Source: Methylotenera sp.
GTDB lineage: Bacteria; Pseudomonadota; Gammaproteobacteria; Burkholderiales; Methylophilaceae
Assembly (NCBI GenBank): GCA_013141075.1
Contig: JABFRQ010000003.1
Coordinates: forward strand, 1 to 64,000
Reading direction: 5' to 3'
DNA length: 64,000 nucleotides
Part shown: one piece after another, positions 45,207-55,885 of the stretch
How the letters are laid out: the number at the start of each line of letters is the position of its first letter
Position numbering within the stretch: position 1 is the first letter of the stretch
The notes under the pieces: model-generated
Told to the model about the DNA's origin: nothing
Databases searched by the model: none
The model's input: only the letters and a program-made list of their open reading frames with translations
Translations under genes and position numbers: made by a program

Positions 45207-48200
45207 CTATTTTAGCAACGCGTTCACTTGCGTTAATAATTCGTCATCTTGCACTGGCTTGCCCAAGAAAGCATTCACGCCTATTTCTTTGGCAAAGTTA
45301 CGATGTTTATCGGCTGTACGTGAGCTAATAATAATAAGCGGAATATGCGAAGTTTCTTCATTTTCACGCACATGGCGAGAGAATTCAAAGCCATCCATAC
45401 GCGGCATTTCGATGTCAGACAAGATAATATTTGGCTTAATGAGCTGAAGTTTTTGAATCGCATCCAACCCGTCATTGGCCGTGATTACATCAAAACCATC
45501 ACGCTCAAGCACGCGTGCGAGCACTTTACGCATGGTAAGTGAGTCATCTACCACCAAGGCAATTTTCTTCAATTGCTCAACTTCAGGTGCAATCGTGGTC
45601 ACTTTAATCGCGCCAACTGAGAGCTCTTCACGGTTAGCAAGTTGCACAGGGTTAATGACTAATACAATTTGCCCGTCGCCCATAACAGTGGCGCCAATCA
45701 TGCCCGGTACGCGCGCAAGTTGCGTACCCATTTGCTTCATCACCACCTCTTGGTTACCTTGCACTTCGTCTACATGCAAAGCAGTACGGTAAGTACCACT
45801 TCTTAGCAATACCAATGGCGTATAAACTTGGTGCCTTGCTACGCGGTCATGATCACCAATCAATTTAGCTAAATAATGTAGCGGATATTCACGCTTAGAC
45901 CACTCAATTTTGTGCGCTTCGTAGGCATTAGCCAAGTCTATTTGCTTCAACTTTTGCACTTGCTCGACCATGACAGATGGAATCGCAAACATTTTATTGC
46001 CTACACGCACCATGGTTACTTGCGCCACAGATAAGGTAACGGGTAAGTAAACATTAAACATAGCGCCCGTGCCAACTACATTACTCACGTCAATACGACC
46101 ACTTAAAGCGGCAATATCACTACGCACTGCATCTAATCCTACGCCACGGCCTGCGATTTGTGAAATCGTTTCTGCTGTTGAAAAACCAGGCTCAAAAATA
46201 ATCGCCATTAGAGCTTGGTCGCTTACTTTTTGGTCTGCCGCGAGCAAGCCTTTTTCTATGGCTTTCTGTTTTACTTTTTTCAGGTTGATGCCCGATCCAT
46301 CATCAGTTACTACCAGTGTAATTTCATCATTTTCTAAGCTCACTTTCAGCTTGATATGACCAACTTCTGACTTGCCAATTTTTTTACGTGATTGCGTTGA
46401 TTCAAGCCCGTGTGCTACTGCATTGCGCAACAAGTGTTCAAGTGGTGCGCCTAGTTTATCTAGCACGCCACGATCCATCTCGATGCTTTCACCTTCAACG
46501 GTCATTTCCACTTGCTTATTCAACTCACGCGCGGTTTGCCGCACTATCCGTTGCAAGCGTTCAACAATGGTCTCAAAGGGCAACATACGCACGCCCATCA
46601 GGCCTTGTTGCAACTCACGATTCATTCGGCTTTGCTGTTGCAAGGCAGCATCAGTTTGATCAAGGTTTAATAATAAACCGCCTTGTATTGTCGCCACGTC
46701 GTTCACACTCTCGGCCATCATGCGAGTTAGTTCTTGCAAACGAGTAAATCGGTCAAACTCTAATGGGTCAAACGTTTCATTGGCTTCTTGCAACAAACTC
46801 ATACGCGATTGCATTTGCGTTTCAGCTTCTAACTCTAACTCACGCAAATATGTACGCATACGCGTAATACTGTCGGTTAAATCAACAGATGATTGCTTGA
46901 AGTTCTGCAGCTCTCTATCCATACGAGAACGCATAATTGAAACTTCACCAGCTTCACTAATCAATCTGTCGAGCACATCTGCACGCATGCGCAAGAATTG
47001 CGATTTACGTTCAGCAGCACGTGTAGGCACTGGTGCTGCAGCTACTTTTTCTACACCAGGCACTACTTTTACACCGCCAGTAATTTCTTCTAACATATAG
47101 CCAATGCGGTCAAACTCAGTGAACATCTCATCAAAGTCGTCTGCCGTTGCCTTATGCCTTAGCGCACGGATTACACGATCTTCCATGCTATGCACGTTAT
47201 CACCAATATTGGCTTGCCCCGCCATGCGCGCACTGCCTTTAAGCGTGTGCAATAGTCGTTGCAATGAATCTGGGTACTCTTTCGCCTCGGGCGTTGCACG
47301 CCAATTACGTAAATCTCGACCGACTTGCGGCACAATTTCACGCGCTTCTTCTACAAACAAACCCAGTAATTCTTGGTTAACAGCAGTATCAGCTGGCGCA
47401 CTAGCTTGAATCACTATTTGTGTAGTTTCCGAAGTTACTTCTTCTACATGTAATGTTCCTAGCGCTTCTATTGGTGATGTAGTTTCGACCATTAAAACTT
47501 CATCTGCCATCATTTCAGAAGCTACAATTTCAGGCGTTGAAATCACAGATGTTAGAGTATTTGTGCCTGAAACTTCTTCTACCACAACCTCAGTTTTAAC
47601 ATTTTTGCTTGGTTTAGCGTCTTTCTGCGTTTTATTCACGGCAGCGTCAGCTTGTTCTGCCGCCGCAGCTTGCATTGCAGCGGTAGAAGATGCTAGTGCA
47701 ATAATGAGCGCACGGCTAGATTTTGGATTTTTCAGCGCACGTGCTTTTTCTAAGCCATCTTCAAGTGCACTTACTACATTGCCATACAAGGCGATGTGTT
47801 GTTCTGTCCAAGCGCCAGTATGTACTTCAAGCCAATGCGTTAATGCGCGTGCTAAATCACCTATAGGGATAAAACCAGCTGTCAACGCATTGCTACCTAG
47901 CGTGTGCGCCGCACGGCAACTATCTGCAGAAGACGCTTCAATCGCATTGGTGATCAATGCCGATTGTGCCTCTTTTAAAGCTTCAACATGTTGTTGCGCT
48001 TCTGCCATAAATATATTGTAGAAAACTCGGCTTAATCTGCGTGTACCGCCGATTAACACTTCTTCCTTTTGCGGTTTTAGGTTGGCGGTTGCTGCATCAT
48101 GGTCATTTTCAAGCACACTAGCCTCTTGTTGAAAAGGCGCTGGATTTAACGTTACCTTATCATCCACAAGTAATGTGGCAGACCAAGCTGCAAATGCTGC

Positions 48201-50315
48201 GCTTACTTTTTCAACAAACGCTAATTGCGCGGGCGTAGGGAACGCTTTACGTTCCATAATACCGTTTAGCAGCTTCTCTACAGACCAAGCCACAGCGCCC
48301 ATGCCTGTGAGGCCAATGGTATTGCCGCTACCTTTAAGTGTGTGGTAGGCACGGCGCACTTCTACTAGCGCTTCGCTATCAGTGGCGTTTACACGTAGCG
48401 CCTGTAAATTTTGCGCTAAAGTCGCTTGCACCTCTTCAGATTCAATTAAGAATATATCTTGCAGCTCAGGGTCTATCGCAACATCTGTCATGTCGCCAAC
48501 AGGTGCTTCTTTATGAGCAACGATTGTGCTTGTTTTTGCTAGCACTGCCTCAACGCCAGCTTCTTTGGCTGGTGTTGAGGCTACTATTTTACTGGCCTTA
48601 GTCGATGAAACTTTTACCTTCAAGCCTAATGCTTGTGCGCCTTGCTCTAAGCGCTGCAACGCACCTTCAAGTGCAGCTTCTGATTCTGCACGAGTATTTG
48701 GCAGTTCTTCAGCATAAAGCCCTAGCATACTCAAACTCTCAGCCACAATCTCAAAGTTCGCGCGGTTTGAAGTTTCAGCGGCATGTTTTTTAAAATGCGC
48801 AACATAAGCCGTGCTTAACTGCGTGATTGCTTTGGGTATTGGCATTTCCAGCATTTCAAATGCTGCTGAAATTTGTTGTAAGGGCTTAGTTGCATCATCT
48901 AGCACCGCAACTTCGCTTGGATTTCGGAAGAATGTATCCAAAGATTTTTCAACCAACTGCAATGCACCAATAATTTGTTTTGCCACTGCCTCAATAACGC
49001 TAGCATCAAGTTTAACGGATGCAAATGCATCTGCAGCATCAACTAAAGCAACGCCTTCCATAATCGATTGCAGACGTGCGGTTTGCGTGGAAATTTTTTG
49101 CTGAACCTCCACGTCAAGCTGTTGATAATTAACGCTGATGTGTTCAAGCAAATTGAGCGATGCCGCCACCTCAATAAATGCCGTTTCATTAACCTTAGTT
49201 TCATCCGCATGAAATACGTGCATGGTTGCATTGGCAGCATTTACAAGCTTAAGCACATTTTGATTGCTCATACCTTGTAAAGCGGTATTGAAATAATCTA
49301 TTTTTTCGCTAAAAGCAGAAAAATCGGTCTTATAGTTACCACGGCTAATGCTAGCCCACAAATCTTTTAACTGGGGCAACTCAGCATGTAATAAGGCCAA
49401 TACAGCACGCTCAGCTTCTGATTCTGCCGCACCGCCAGCCATAGTTACCGCTGGCAATAAATCATCCAATTCAAACACATCTTTAACTTTGGCAATATCA
49501 TCGGTGCTTCTATCGCTAATTGCCACGTAATAAAGTACGTTGCGTAGCAATTGCGAAGGCACTTTGGTGTCCCCCATCGACATGTTGCGTAGCTGCTGGT
49601 CTAGCCTACGACAAAGTTTTTTTGCGCCAGAATCTTCTGCTATTAGATTTTGCGCCAAGGCGTCTGTAAAAGCTGTGGCAGTCCACCATAGAGTTTTGAG
49701 GCCACTTTTTTGTGGCACTTGCTGTACGTTTGAAATCGCCAAGCGCATATTTGCAAGTGAATCAGCATCTTTACTACGTAGCCAATCTAACAATGATTTT
49801 TGAAAACTTGTCCGCTGCTCACCCACAAAAATTGGCACAGCATCTTCTGCAATCGGGTTAGTAGGTAAATTTTTAGGGGCGCTATTACTAGTATCTGGGT
49901 AAAACAAATCACCAATTTCTAACGTTTCACCCTGCGCATCAACCAAAGGTTTCAAGTGGTGATAAAGCCTAGTCGGCGTATCTGGCTGTCCATTGAGTAA
50001 GTCTTGTAAATATTGCGATAGCGCATCAACTGCTTGCGTTAAATGCACCATTATCTCGTTACTAACAGCAATTTCATGTTTTTCTAACTTGCTTGTAAGC
50101 TTCTCAATTTCCGTACAATAACGTTTGCAACCTTCAAGCCCTACCATATCTAATGCGCCGCTTACTTGGTTTAAGTGCGCAATGGTAAAACGTAAAGATG
50201 CATACGTTTCAGGTTTATCATTGACTTCAACGAAACTGCTTCTCACTTTTTTAAGTGATAAATCAATCTCATCTTTTACCCAAGACAATGGACCAATATC
50301 AAATACTTCAGCCAT
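45207..50315 (-). CDS. chpA: Hybrid chemosensory histidine kinase ChpA/PilL (CheA-like)
   Basis: Large CheA-type kinase that controls type IV pili. The 1702 residues contain an N-terminal degenerate Hpt-like helical region, then phosphotransfer domains with AYHTLKGSGNTIGL near residue 657 and LHTLKGSARMAG near 1022, and a modified one with AAHTLGSNALTAG near 800. Dimerisation and HATPase domains follow (SEAGEVSIMRSRMDRELQNF near 1108, EHLLRNAVAHGLE near 1295, GRGVGLDAVRSDI). A CheW-like domain is near 1430-1560, and a C-terminal receiver has its Asp in NIILSDIEMPRMDG near 1631. It is shorter than Pseudomonas ChpA, which has more Hpt domains. It ends the pilGHIJ-chpA operon. Confidence 0.93.
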   Translation of the reverse strand: MAEVFDIGPLSWVKDEIDLSLKKVRSSFVEVNDKPETYASLRFTIAHLNQVSGALDMVGLEGCKRYCTEIEKLTSKLEKHEIAVSNEIMVHLTQAVDALSQYLQDLLNGQPDTPTRLYHHLKPLVDAQGETLEIGDLFYPDTSNSAPKNLPTNPIAEDAVPIFVGEQRTSFQKSLLDWLRSKDADSLANMRLAISNVQQVPQKSGLKTLWWTATAFTDALAQNLIAEDSGAKKLCRRLDQQLRNMSMGDTKVPSQLLRNVLYYVAISDRSTDDIAKVKDVFELDDLLPAVTMAGGAAESEAERAVLALLHAELPQLKDLWASISRGNYKTDFSAFSEKIDYFNTALQGMSNQNVLKLVNAANATMHVFHADETKVNETAFIEVAASLNLLEHISVNYQQLDVEVQQKISTQTARLQSIMEGVALVDAADAFASVKLDASVIEAVAKQIIGALQLVEKSLDTFFRNPSEVAVLDDATKPLQQISAAFEMLEMPIPKAITQLSTAYVAHFKKHAAETSNRANFEIVAESLSMLGLYAEELPNTRAESEAALEGALQRLEQGAQALGLKVKVSSTKASKIVASTPAKEAGVEAVLAKTSTIVAHKEAPVGDMTDVAIDPELQDIFLIESEEVQATLAQNLQALRVNATDSEALVEVRRAYHTLKGSGNTIGLTGMGAVAWSVEKLLNGIMERKAFPTPAQLAFVEKVSAAFAAWSATLLVDDKVTLNPAPFQQEASVLENDHDAATANLKPQKEEVLIGGTRRLSRVFYNIFMAEAQQHVEALKEAQSALITNAIEASSADSCRAAHTLGSNALTAGFIPIGDLARALTHWLEVHTGAWTEQHIALYGNVVSALEDGLEKARALKNPKSSRALIIALASSTAAMQAAAAEQADAAVNKTQKDAKPSKNVKTEVVVEEVSGTNTLTSVISTPEIVASEMMADEVLMVETTSPIEALGTLHVEEVTSETTQIVIQASAPADTAVNQELLGLFVEEAREIVPQVGRDLRNWRATPEAKEYPDSLQRLLHTLKGSARMAGQANIGDNVHSMEDRVIRALRHKATADDFDEMFTEFDRIGYMLEEITGGVKVVPGVEKVAAAPVPTRAAERKSQFLRMRADVLDRLISEAGEVSIMRSRMDRELQNFKQSSVDLTDSITRMRTYLRELELEAETQMQSRMSLLQEANETFDPLEFDRFTRLQELTRMMAESVNDVATIQGGLLLNLDQTDAALQQQSRMNRELQQGLMGVRMLPFETIVERLQRIVRQTARELNKQVEMTVEGESIEMDRGVLDKLGAPLEHLLRNAVAHGLESTQSRKKIGKSEVGHIKLKVSLENDEITLVVTDDGSGINLKKVKQKAIEKGLLAADQKVSDQALMAIIFEPGFSTAETISQIAGRGVGLDAVRSDIAALSGRIDVSNVVGTGAMFNVYLPVTLSVAQVTMVRVGNKMFAIPSVMVEQVQKLKQIDLANAYEAHKIEWSKREYPLHYLAKLIGDHDRVARHQVYTPLVLLRSGTYRTALHVDEVQGNQEVVMKQMGTQLARVPGMIGATVMGDGQIVLVINPVQLANREELSVGAIKVTTIAPEVEQLKKIALVVDDSLTMRKVLARVLERDGFDVITANDGLDAIQKLQLIKPNIILSDIEMPRMDGFEFSRHVRENEETSHIPLIIISSRTADKHRNFAKEIGVNAFLGKPVQDDELLTQVNALLK

Positions 50316-50358
50316 TAAGTGTACTCATCATATTGATTCGCAAGAGATTGTTCAGTGA

Positions 50359-52122
50359 TTAAAGCTTAAAGCCCGCTACAGATGCACGCAATTCTTCAGC
50401 AAGTGCTGTTAACTGCCCTACTGAATCTGCCGTTAACTTCGTACCATCTGATGTTTGTGTGGTAATTTCTTGAATCAACTGCATATTGTTCGATACCGTA
50501 GTTGCAGAAGCAGACTGAGCACTTGTTGCGGCGGAAATTGATTGAATCAAACGCGCCAAATTATTGGTAACTGTTTCAATCTCAGTCAGGGCTTTACCTG
50601 CCGCATCGGCAACTCGCGCACCCTCAACAACACCCTCAGTAGATTTCTCCATCGCCGCCACCGCGCCGTGCGTATCGGTTTGAATGGTTTTAACAATTGC
50701 ACTAATTTGTTTGGTCGCTTCAGATGAGCGTTCCGCTAATCGTTGCACCTCTTCCGCAACCACGGTAAAGCCTCTACCCGCTTCACCCGCAGAAGCCGCT
50801 TGAATAGCCGCGTTCAACGCTAAAATATTAGTTTGTTCGGTAATGTCTGAAATCAACTCCACAATTTCACTAATTTCTTGTGAGCTTTCGCCCAAACGTT
50901 TAATACGTTTTGAAGTTTCTTGAATCTGCGTACGAATATCATTCATACCAGCAATGGTATTTTGTACCGCTTGCGAACCTTGTGTAGCCGCCTGCAGTGA
51001 GCGACTCGCCACATCAGATGCTAGCGCCGCATTATTAGACACTTGCAAAATAGACCGCGTCATGTCTGTAACCGCGTCAGTTGTTTGCATAATTTGATCT
51101 GATTGCGTTTCAGCCGCTAATAACAATTGCGCTGAAGTACCTTGCGCAACCGATGTTGCAGAAGACACCTGCTCAGTGGCTCGGTTAATACCCGCAACCA
51201 AGTCACGTAAGTTATCAATGGTATAGTTAATAGAGTCGGCAATCGCACCAGTAATGCTATCTCGCACTTCCGCTTTTACGGTTAAGTCACCATCAGCCAA
51301 ATCGCCCATTTCATCTAGTAGCTGCAAAACGGCTGCCTGGTTATCTTGACCATCTTTCGCAAGCTGATCAGTCAGCACCATAGATTGCGCAGTTTGTTTT
51401 TTACCAAAAAAGTACATCAGTAGCACTAACACTAAACCCAATAACAATAAGCCTAACAACACAAATTTAATGAAATTAGTTTGAGATGAAAGTAATTTTT
51501 TATTTTCAGCATCAATCGCTACAACAAAGTCATTACTGGCTTTTTGAGAAGCTTCAAACGCCACAGTTAAATCAGATAACGGTGCAGTTGCAGCCACTGT
51601 ACCCATAGGAATCGCTGGCACTAAACGCAGATTAGCAATTCGAAAGAAGTTATTACCCGCTTGAATTACCGCTTCTAGTAATGGCTGTAATTTATCATTA
51701 TCAAGATTTTTTTGCCAATAAGCTGTACGAATTTTAAACGCATCTTCAAACTGCGCAGCGTTAGCTAAGGCTTTATCACGCTTTTCGTTATTAAAGTTAA
51801 TTGAAGCAATATAGGCCTCGTTGTAATAAGCAAAGGCATCCACGGGGTATAGTGGGGGCGGTAGCGCGTCGGCTGTTAAATCTTGGTATTCTTTCAAGGT
51901 GTTATACACAGGGCCATTTACACGCACTTGGTTAATTACCCAAAAGCTCAACACCGCAAATAATATAAACGCAGCAATTTGCAAGTAAAGCTGCCTTAAG
52001 CCTGTACCTAATTGATCAGTGCCTGCGCCACTAGTTTTACTTTTTAAATTATTAAAAAAGTTGTTTAGTTGTTGCGGCAAACTTTTTACAATTGCTAAAT
52101 CTAATGCCATTTTTAACCCCAA
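50359..52122 (-). CDS. pilJ: Twitching-motility methyl-accepting chemoreceptor PilJ
   Basis: Transmembrane sensor of the Pil/Chp pathway. The 587 residues show a short cytoplasmic start and a membrane helix near 47-66 ([20 protein letters not shown]). A periplasmic domain carries PilJ-like blocks, a second helix lies near 218-240 ([20 protein letters not shown]), and a HAMP-like linker ([16 protein letters not shown]) follows. The signalling domain contains the hairpin tip [20 protein letters not shown] and [18 protein letters not shown]. The tip sequence binds CheA and CheW homologues. No C-terminal CheR-tether pentapeptide is present. It is downstream of pilI and 43 bp upstream of chpA. Confidence 0.94.
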   Translation of the reverse strand: MGLKMALDLAIVKSLPQQLNNFFNNLKSKTSGAGTDQLGTGLRQLYLQIAAFILFAVLSFWVINQVRVNGPVYNTLKEYQDLTADALPPPLYPVDAFAYYNEAYIASINFNNEKRDKALANAAQFEDAFKIRTAYWQKNLDNDKLQPLLEAVIQAGNNFFRIANLRLVPAIPMGTVAATAPLSDLTVAFEASQKASNDFVVAIDAENKKLLSSQTNFIKFVLLGLLLLGLVLVLLMYFFGKKQTAQSMVLTDQLAKDGQDNQAAVLQLLDEMGDLADGDLTVKAEVRDSITGAIADSINYTIDNLRDLVAGINRATEQVSSATSVAQGTSAQLLLAAETQSDQIMQTTDAVTDMTRSILQVSNNAALASDVASRSLQAATQGSQAVQNTIAGMNDIRTQIQETSKRIKRLGESSQEISEIVELISDITEQTNILALNAAIQAASAGEAGRGFTVVAEEVQRLAERSSEATKQISAIVKTIQTDTHGAVAAMEKSTEGVVEGARVADAAGKALTEIETVTNNLARLIQSISAATSAQSASATTVSNNMQLIQEITTQTSDGTKLTADSVGQLTALAEELRASVAGFKL

Positions 52123-52335
52123 TTCACAAATTATTTTGCATTATAAAAATTGCAGCGATATTTTAAGTACTTGCCGCTAAGTTTTATCTCTACTTTCCTT
52201 CAATAACATTCAATGCTACTTGCTGTATATCTTCAGTGCTAATAGTAATTTCTTATCAAAAACTTCAATTCTCTACCATCGAAAACATATGAACATGATT
52301 GCAACTCACTCATTACTTAAAAAGTATCGTAATAT

Positions 52336-52857
52336 TTATATCGTTGGTTGAATAAAGTTTTTATCTTGCATTAAAGCTTCAATATCAAGCTCGAACCACT
52401 CGTTCTTATCGGTATCTTCAAAAGCTTGCTTACTAAACAAAACTTCGCCCGCTGCCGCTGCTTTTTTAACCTGCATAGAATCAACACCACGCAATCCAAT
52501 TAAACTACCCACAACCAGCGCTGCTTGCGTTGTAACTTCAGAATTCAATAATACTATGCGATTGCTGGCAGATTTTGGCGTAGGTGGCAGCCCCATTAGC
52601 TGTGCTAAGTCTGAAATGTTGTACAAATTACCACGAATGTTAGCCACGCCCAAAAACCAAGGTTGTGTTAATGGTACGGCTTGCAGCGGCGGCATTGGTA
52701 AGAGCTCAGTCATATCCGCCAAGTTAATCAGCATTCTTTTATTAGCCACCATTACCCCCAAACGTGAGGAAGATGCAACAGCACCGTGCGCCGTAGCATC
52801 TTTAAGCTTTAAAAGAATCGCTTCTTGAAATTGACGTAAGTTAGCGCTTTTGGCCAT
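52336..52857 (-). CDS. pilI: CheW-like adaptor PilI
   Basis: Adaptor that joins the PilJ receptor to the ChpA kinase. The 173 residues form a single CheW domain: LGVMVANKRMLINLADMTEL, the block PWFLGVANIRGNLYNISDLA and SNRIVLLNSEVTTQAALVVG are the typical beta-strand motifs. The N-terminus LRQFQEAILLKLKDA matches PilI of twitching systems. It lies between pilH and pilJ; the 213-bp gap to pilJ is larger than usual and holds nothing I recognise, so pilJ may have an added promoter. Confidence 0.92.
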   Translation of the reverse strand: MAKSANLRQFQEAILLKLKDATAHGAVASSSRLGVMVANKRMLINLADMTELLPMPPLQAVPLTQPWFLGVANIRGNLYNISDLAQLMGLPPTPKSASNRIVLLNSEVTTQAALVVGSLIGLRGVDSMQVKKAAAAGEVLFSKQAFEDTDKNEWFELDIEALMQDKNFIQPTI

Positions 52858-52899
52858 GGCTATTTGTTATTCAATGCACCCAATGATTGCAAAAATCAA

Positions 52900-53265
52900 T
52901 TACTCTAACGTTTTAATTAAGGATAATAATTCAGCACTTACCACTGGCTTGGTAACACATGCTTTGGCGCCCATTTTTAAAGCCCAAGCTAAATCTGTTG
53001 CTTGCGATTTCCCTGTACATAAAATGACTGGGATATTTGCTGTAACAGGGTCTTTAGTGAGCATACGTGTGAGTTGAAATCCCGTTAGGCCTGGCATCAC
53101 AACATCGCATAAAATTAAATCAGGATGCTTTTCTGCAACTTTAGTTAAACATTCTTCACCACTTTCTGCACCAACCACATTAAAGCCCGCAGTTTCTAGC
53201 AATTCAGTTAAAAAGAAGCGATCCGTAGCAGAATCATCTACCACTAATATATTTTTAATTGCCAT
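52900..53265 (-). CDS. pilH: Response regulator PilH
   Basis: Single-domain CheY-like receiver. In twitching bacteria PilH is thought to regulate pilus retraction or act as a phosphate sink. The 121 residues have acidic pocket VVDDSATDR at about 8-16, phospho-acceptor Asp in LILCDVVMPGLTG near 53, and the conserved Lys in GAKACVTKPV near 104. The sequence DRFFLTELLETAGFNV is close to PilH proteins. It lies 2 bp after pilG, which indicates translational coupling. Confidence 0.92.
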   Translation of the reverse strand: MAIKNILVVDDSATDRFFLTELLETAGFNVVGAESGEECLTKVAEKHPDLILCDVVMPGLTGFQLTRMLTKDPVTANIPVILCTGKSQATDLAWALKMGAKACVTKPVVSAELLSLIKTLE

Positions 53266-53267
53266 GT

Positions 53268-53696
53268 TTACTCACCCTCTGGTTGATTGGTTTGACTAAT
53301 AGCCGCATAAGTTTGCACGGCATCTATCAGCGTTTCTTGCGTAAAAGGTTTGGTAAGATATTGATCTGAGCCCACCATGCGACCACGTGCACGGTCAAAC
53401 AGGCCATCTTTACTTGAAAGCATAATGACTGGGGTGGATTTATAACGTGCATTTCTTTTGATGAGCGAACAGGTTTGATAGCCATCAAGCCTAGGCATCA
53501 TGATGTCAACAAAGATAATATCAGGCTGTTCATTAGAGATTTTAGCCAATGCATCAAAGCCATCTTCCGCTAAAATCACCTTGCAGCCTGCATTTTTAAG
53601 AAAAATCTCCGCACTACGACGAATCGTATTGCTGTCATCAATCACCATTACCTTAATAGCAGATAACTGACTTAAACTTAATTTTTCTTGGTTCAC
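53268..53696 (-). CDS. pilG: Response regulator PilG
   Basis: Single-domain CheY-like receiver that promotes pilus extension and cAMP signalling in Pseudomonas. The 142 residues have the PilG-specific block KVMVIDDSNTIRRSAEIFLK, the phospho-acceptor in DIIFVDIMMPRLDGYQTC, and a Lys in DQYLTKPFTQETL. I place the start at GTG 53696, where AGGGG lies 9 nt upstream; the frame opens two codons earlier at a TTG that is too close. It is the first gene of the operon and is divergent from the FIST-domain gene. Confidence 0.92.
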   Translation of the reverse strand: MNQEKLSLSQLSAIKVMVIDDSNTIRRSAEIFLKNAGCKVILAEDGFDALAKISNEQPDIIFVDIMMPRLDGYQTCSLIKRNARYKSTPVIMLSSKDGLFDRARGRMVGSDQYLTKPFTQETLIDAVQTYAAISQTNQPEGE

Positions 53697-53965
53697 AAGC
53701 AAGCGCCCCTATTTGACACATTGTAAAAACTTATTTTTTTTGTAACTACGCTATTTATGATTCATTGTAGCTATAAAATCATGCAATTAGCAATAGCATT
53801 TAATATATTACGTTAATTTGTTTTTTAAGATAATATACAGTAAAATTATTATCCCTACCACCCATAAGGGTAGTATATAATAAAATTGAACAATTCAATA
53901 ACATGTTAAAAATAAGAAGCTGTATTTTATGGGCTCAGTAATTACTAAATTATTTAGGGGTTTGC

Positions 53966-55117
53966 ATGATAGTTAAACAAGAGTCATTAACTGCCAAAAT
54001 GACGTTAAAAGATTTACCTGCGGCATCTCCACTACCAACCGCCAACTTAGTGCTGGTATTTGGCTCGGTAAAACGCTTTGGTGAAGCCAAGCTACAAAGC
54101 ACATTAAAATCACGCTACCCTGCGGCGCAAATTATTGGCTGTTCTACAGCGGGCGAAATTTCTGCGAATGGCGTATTTGATGACAGCTTGCAAATTACCG
54201 CAGTTTTGTGGGAAAGAACAACTCAACGTGTTACACAAATTAAAATGTCTGGCATGCAAAATTCTTTTGAAACGGCTGTAGGTTTAGCGCGCCAATTAAG
54301 AGCGGATGATTTAAAGGCAGTACTAGTTTATTCTGACGGCCTACAAGTCAATGGCTCTGAGCTACTAGAAGGCTTTAAAAGCGTGTTAGGTGAAGTGCCA
54401 CTGATGGGCGGCATGGCTGGCGATGGCTTTAACTTTAGTCAAACTTTGCAAGTTTTTAACGATACCATTTCAAGTGGCTTGGTCATTGCGGTTGGCTTAT
54501 ATGGCAAAAATCTAGTGGCGACTACTGGCGTTGGCCGCGGCTGGAAACCTTATGGCCCGCCACGTAAAGTAACAAAATCAATTAAAAACGTGGTGCTAGA
54601 GCTTGATGGTAAACCAGCCTTACCGCTCTACAACATGTATATTGGCGCAAATTCAGCCAAAGAATTGCCTGGTAGCGGCTTAAAATTTCCGTTTGCGATT
54701 ATTGAAGAAGGCAAGCGCGACATTGAAAAAATTCGCACATTATTAGCCATTGATACTGCTGCAAATAGCCTAACTTTTGCAGGTAACGTAGATGAAGGCG
54801 AAACCGTGCGTTTATGCCAAGCTACACATGAAAGACTGGTTGAAGGTGCTGGCGCTGCGGCACATTTAGTGACGGGTAAAGTAAGCACGCATCAAACAGG
54901 ATTAGCAATCTGCGTGAGTTGCGTTGGTCGTAAAGGCGTAATGGCGGAGCAAGTAGTGGATGAAGTAAAGTTAGTGCAGCAGATTTTAGGCCCGCAAACT
55001 TCACTAACCGGTTTTTATTCTTACGGTGAGTTCTCACCACGCCCAGACACAGCGGATAGCGTGCTACATAATCAAACCATGACGATTGGTTATTTAAGCG
55101 AAAATTTATTGGCATAA
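53966..55117 (+). CDS. FIST-domain sensory protein
   Basis: A 383-residue cytoplasmic protein with FIST N and FIST C domains, predicted small-ligand sensors of signal-transduction proteins. Blocks are LVLVFGSVKRFGEAKLQSTL, AAQIIGCSTAGEISANGVFD, VLVYSDGLQVNGSELLEGF, GEVPLMGGMAGDGFNFSQTL and, near the end, SLTGFYSYGEFSPRPD. It has no signal peptide and no kinase or cyclase domain attached. AGGGG precedes the ATG. It is divergent from pilG, with a 269-bp gap that contains AT-rich promoter-like sequence. Position suggests a link with the Pil/Chp pathway, which is not proven. Confidence 0.9.
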   Translation: MIVKQESLTAKMTLKDLPAASPLPTANLVLVFGSVKRFGEAKLQSTLKSRYPAAQIIGCSTAGEISANGVFDDSLQITAVLWERTTQRVTQIKMSGMQNSFETAVGLARQLRADDLKAVLVYSDGLQVNGSELLEGFKSVLGEVPLMGGMAGDGFNFSQTLQVFNDTISSGLVIAVGLYGKNLVATTGVGRGWKPYGPPRKVTKSIKNVVLELDGKPALPLYNMYIGANSAKELPGSGLKFPFAIIEEGKRDIEKIRTLLAIDTAANSLTFAGNVDEGETVRLCQATHERLVEGAGAAAHLVTGKVSTHQTGLAICVSCVGRKGVMAEQVVDEVKLVQQILGPQTSLTGFYSYGEFSPRPDTADSVLHNQTMTIGYLSENLLA

Positions 55118-55178
55118 ATATAACCACACCTACAAAAACCCTAACAAAACAAGGGAATATAATCATAGAAATAATCTA

Positions 55179-55210
55179 AACGCTCAGTGCAAACTGGGCG
55201 TTTTTGTTTT
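55179..55210 (+). terminator. Rho-independent terminator of the FIST gene
   Basis: AACGCTCAGT-GCAA-ACTGGGCGTT forms a 10-bp stem with one G-T pair, followed by TTTGTTTT. It is placed 60 bp after the FIST stop. Confidence 0.88.
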
Positions 55211-55274
55211 ATGATAGGTGAACCAAACGATTAAATTCGTTAAATTAACAAAACTATCCACTTAGGGAGTCATC

Positions 55275-55778
55275 ATGACAAACGCAGTCACATTAAAAGG
55301 TAGTCCAGTCGAGCTATCAGGCACATTACCTAAAGTAGGCGCTACCGCTTTAAATTTCACGCTGGTAGATAAAGCGCTACAAGATGTTACCTTAGAAAAC
55401 TTTGCTGGCAAACGCAAAGTGTTGAACATTTTTCCTAGTATTGATACACCTACCTGCGCATCTTCAGTGCGTGCGTTTAACCAACGTGCAGGTAGTATGG
55501 ATAATACTGTTGTGCTCAATATTTCAGCCGATTTACCTTTTGCGCAAACGCGTTTTTGTGCGGCTGAAGGTATAGAAAACGTGCAAAATTTATCTACCAT
55601 GCGTGGCCGTGATTTTTTAATGAACTACGGCTTATTGATTAGAACCACGAAATTAGCAGGTTTAGCATCGCGCGCGGTGTTGGTATTAGATGAAAACAAT
55701 GTGATTACCTACATTGAGTTAGTAAGCGAAATTGCTCAAGAGCCAAATTACGACGCGGCTTTAGCAGCATTGAAGTAA
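55275..55778 (+). CDS. tpx: Thiol peroxidase Tpx
   Basis: Atypical 2-Cys peroxiredoxin that reduces H2O2 and lipid hydroperoxides with thioredoxin. The 167 residues show the peroxidatic cysteine in [15 protein letters not shown] near 60 and the resolving cysteine in [17 protein letters not shown] near 94, the standard Tpx pair. The C-terminal block [14 protein letters not shown] is present in the form [25 protein letters not shown] precedes the ATG. It is monocistronic, with a palindromic repeat downstream. Confidence 0.96.
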   Translation: MTNAVTLKGSPVELSGTLPKVGATALNFTLVDKALQDVTLENFAGKRKVLNIFPSIDTPTCASSVRAFNQRAGSMDNTVVLNISADLPFAQTRFCAAEGIENVQNLSTMRGRDFLMNYGLLIRTTKLAGLASRAVLVLDENNVITYIELVSEIAQEPNYDAALAALK

Positions 55779-55823
55779 GTTTTTTAAAAAAAAATTACTT
55801 AACGGCTAAAACACGAAGAAAAA

Positions 55824-55868
55824 GCAATGCCCTGCGAGCCGCACCAATATTGGCTCGCAGGGCATTGC
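55824..55868. repeat. Palindromic repeat (GCCCTGCGAGCC family) between tpx and the MazG-like gene
   Basis: GCAATGCCCTGCGAGCC and GGCTCGCAGGGCATTGC form perfect 17-bp arms around GCACCAATATT. It lies between two convergent genes and can terminate both. It is the most regular copy in the window. Confidence 0.92.
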
Positions 55869-55885
55869 TTATTTAGCCATTAAAA

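Noticed and set aside
46388-46747. Long frames opposite chpA (for example 119 codons)
   Set aside because: Shadow frames on the antisense of a strongly conserved kinase domain.
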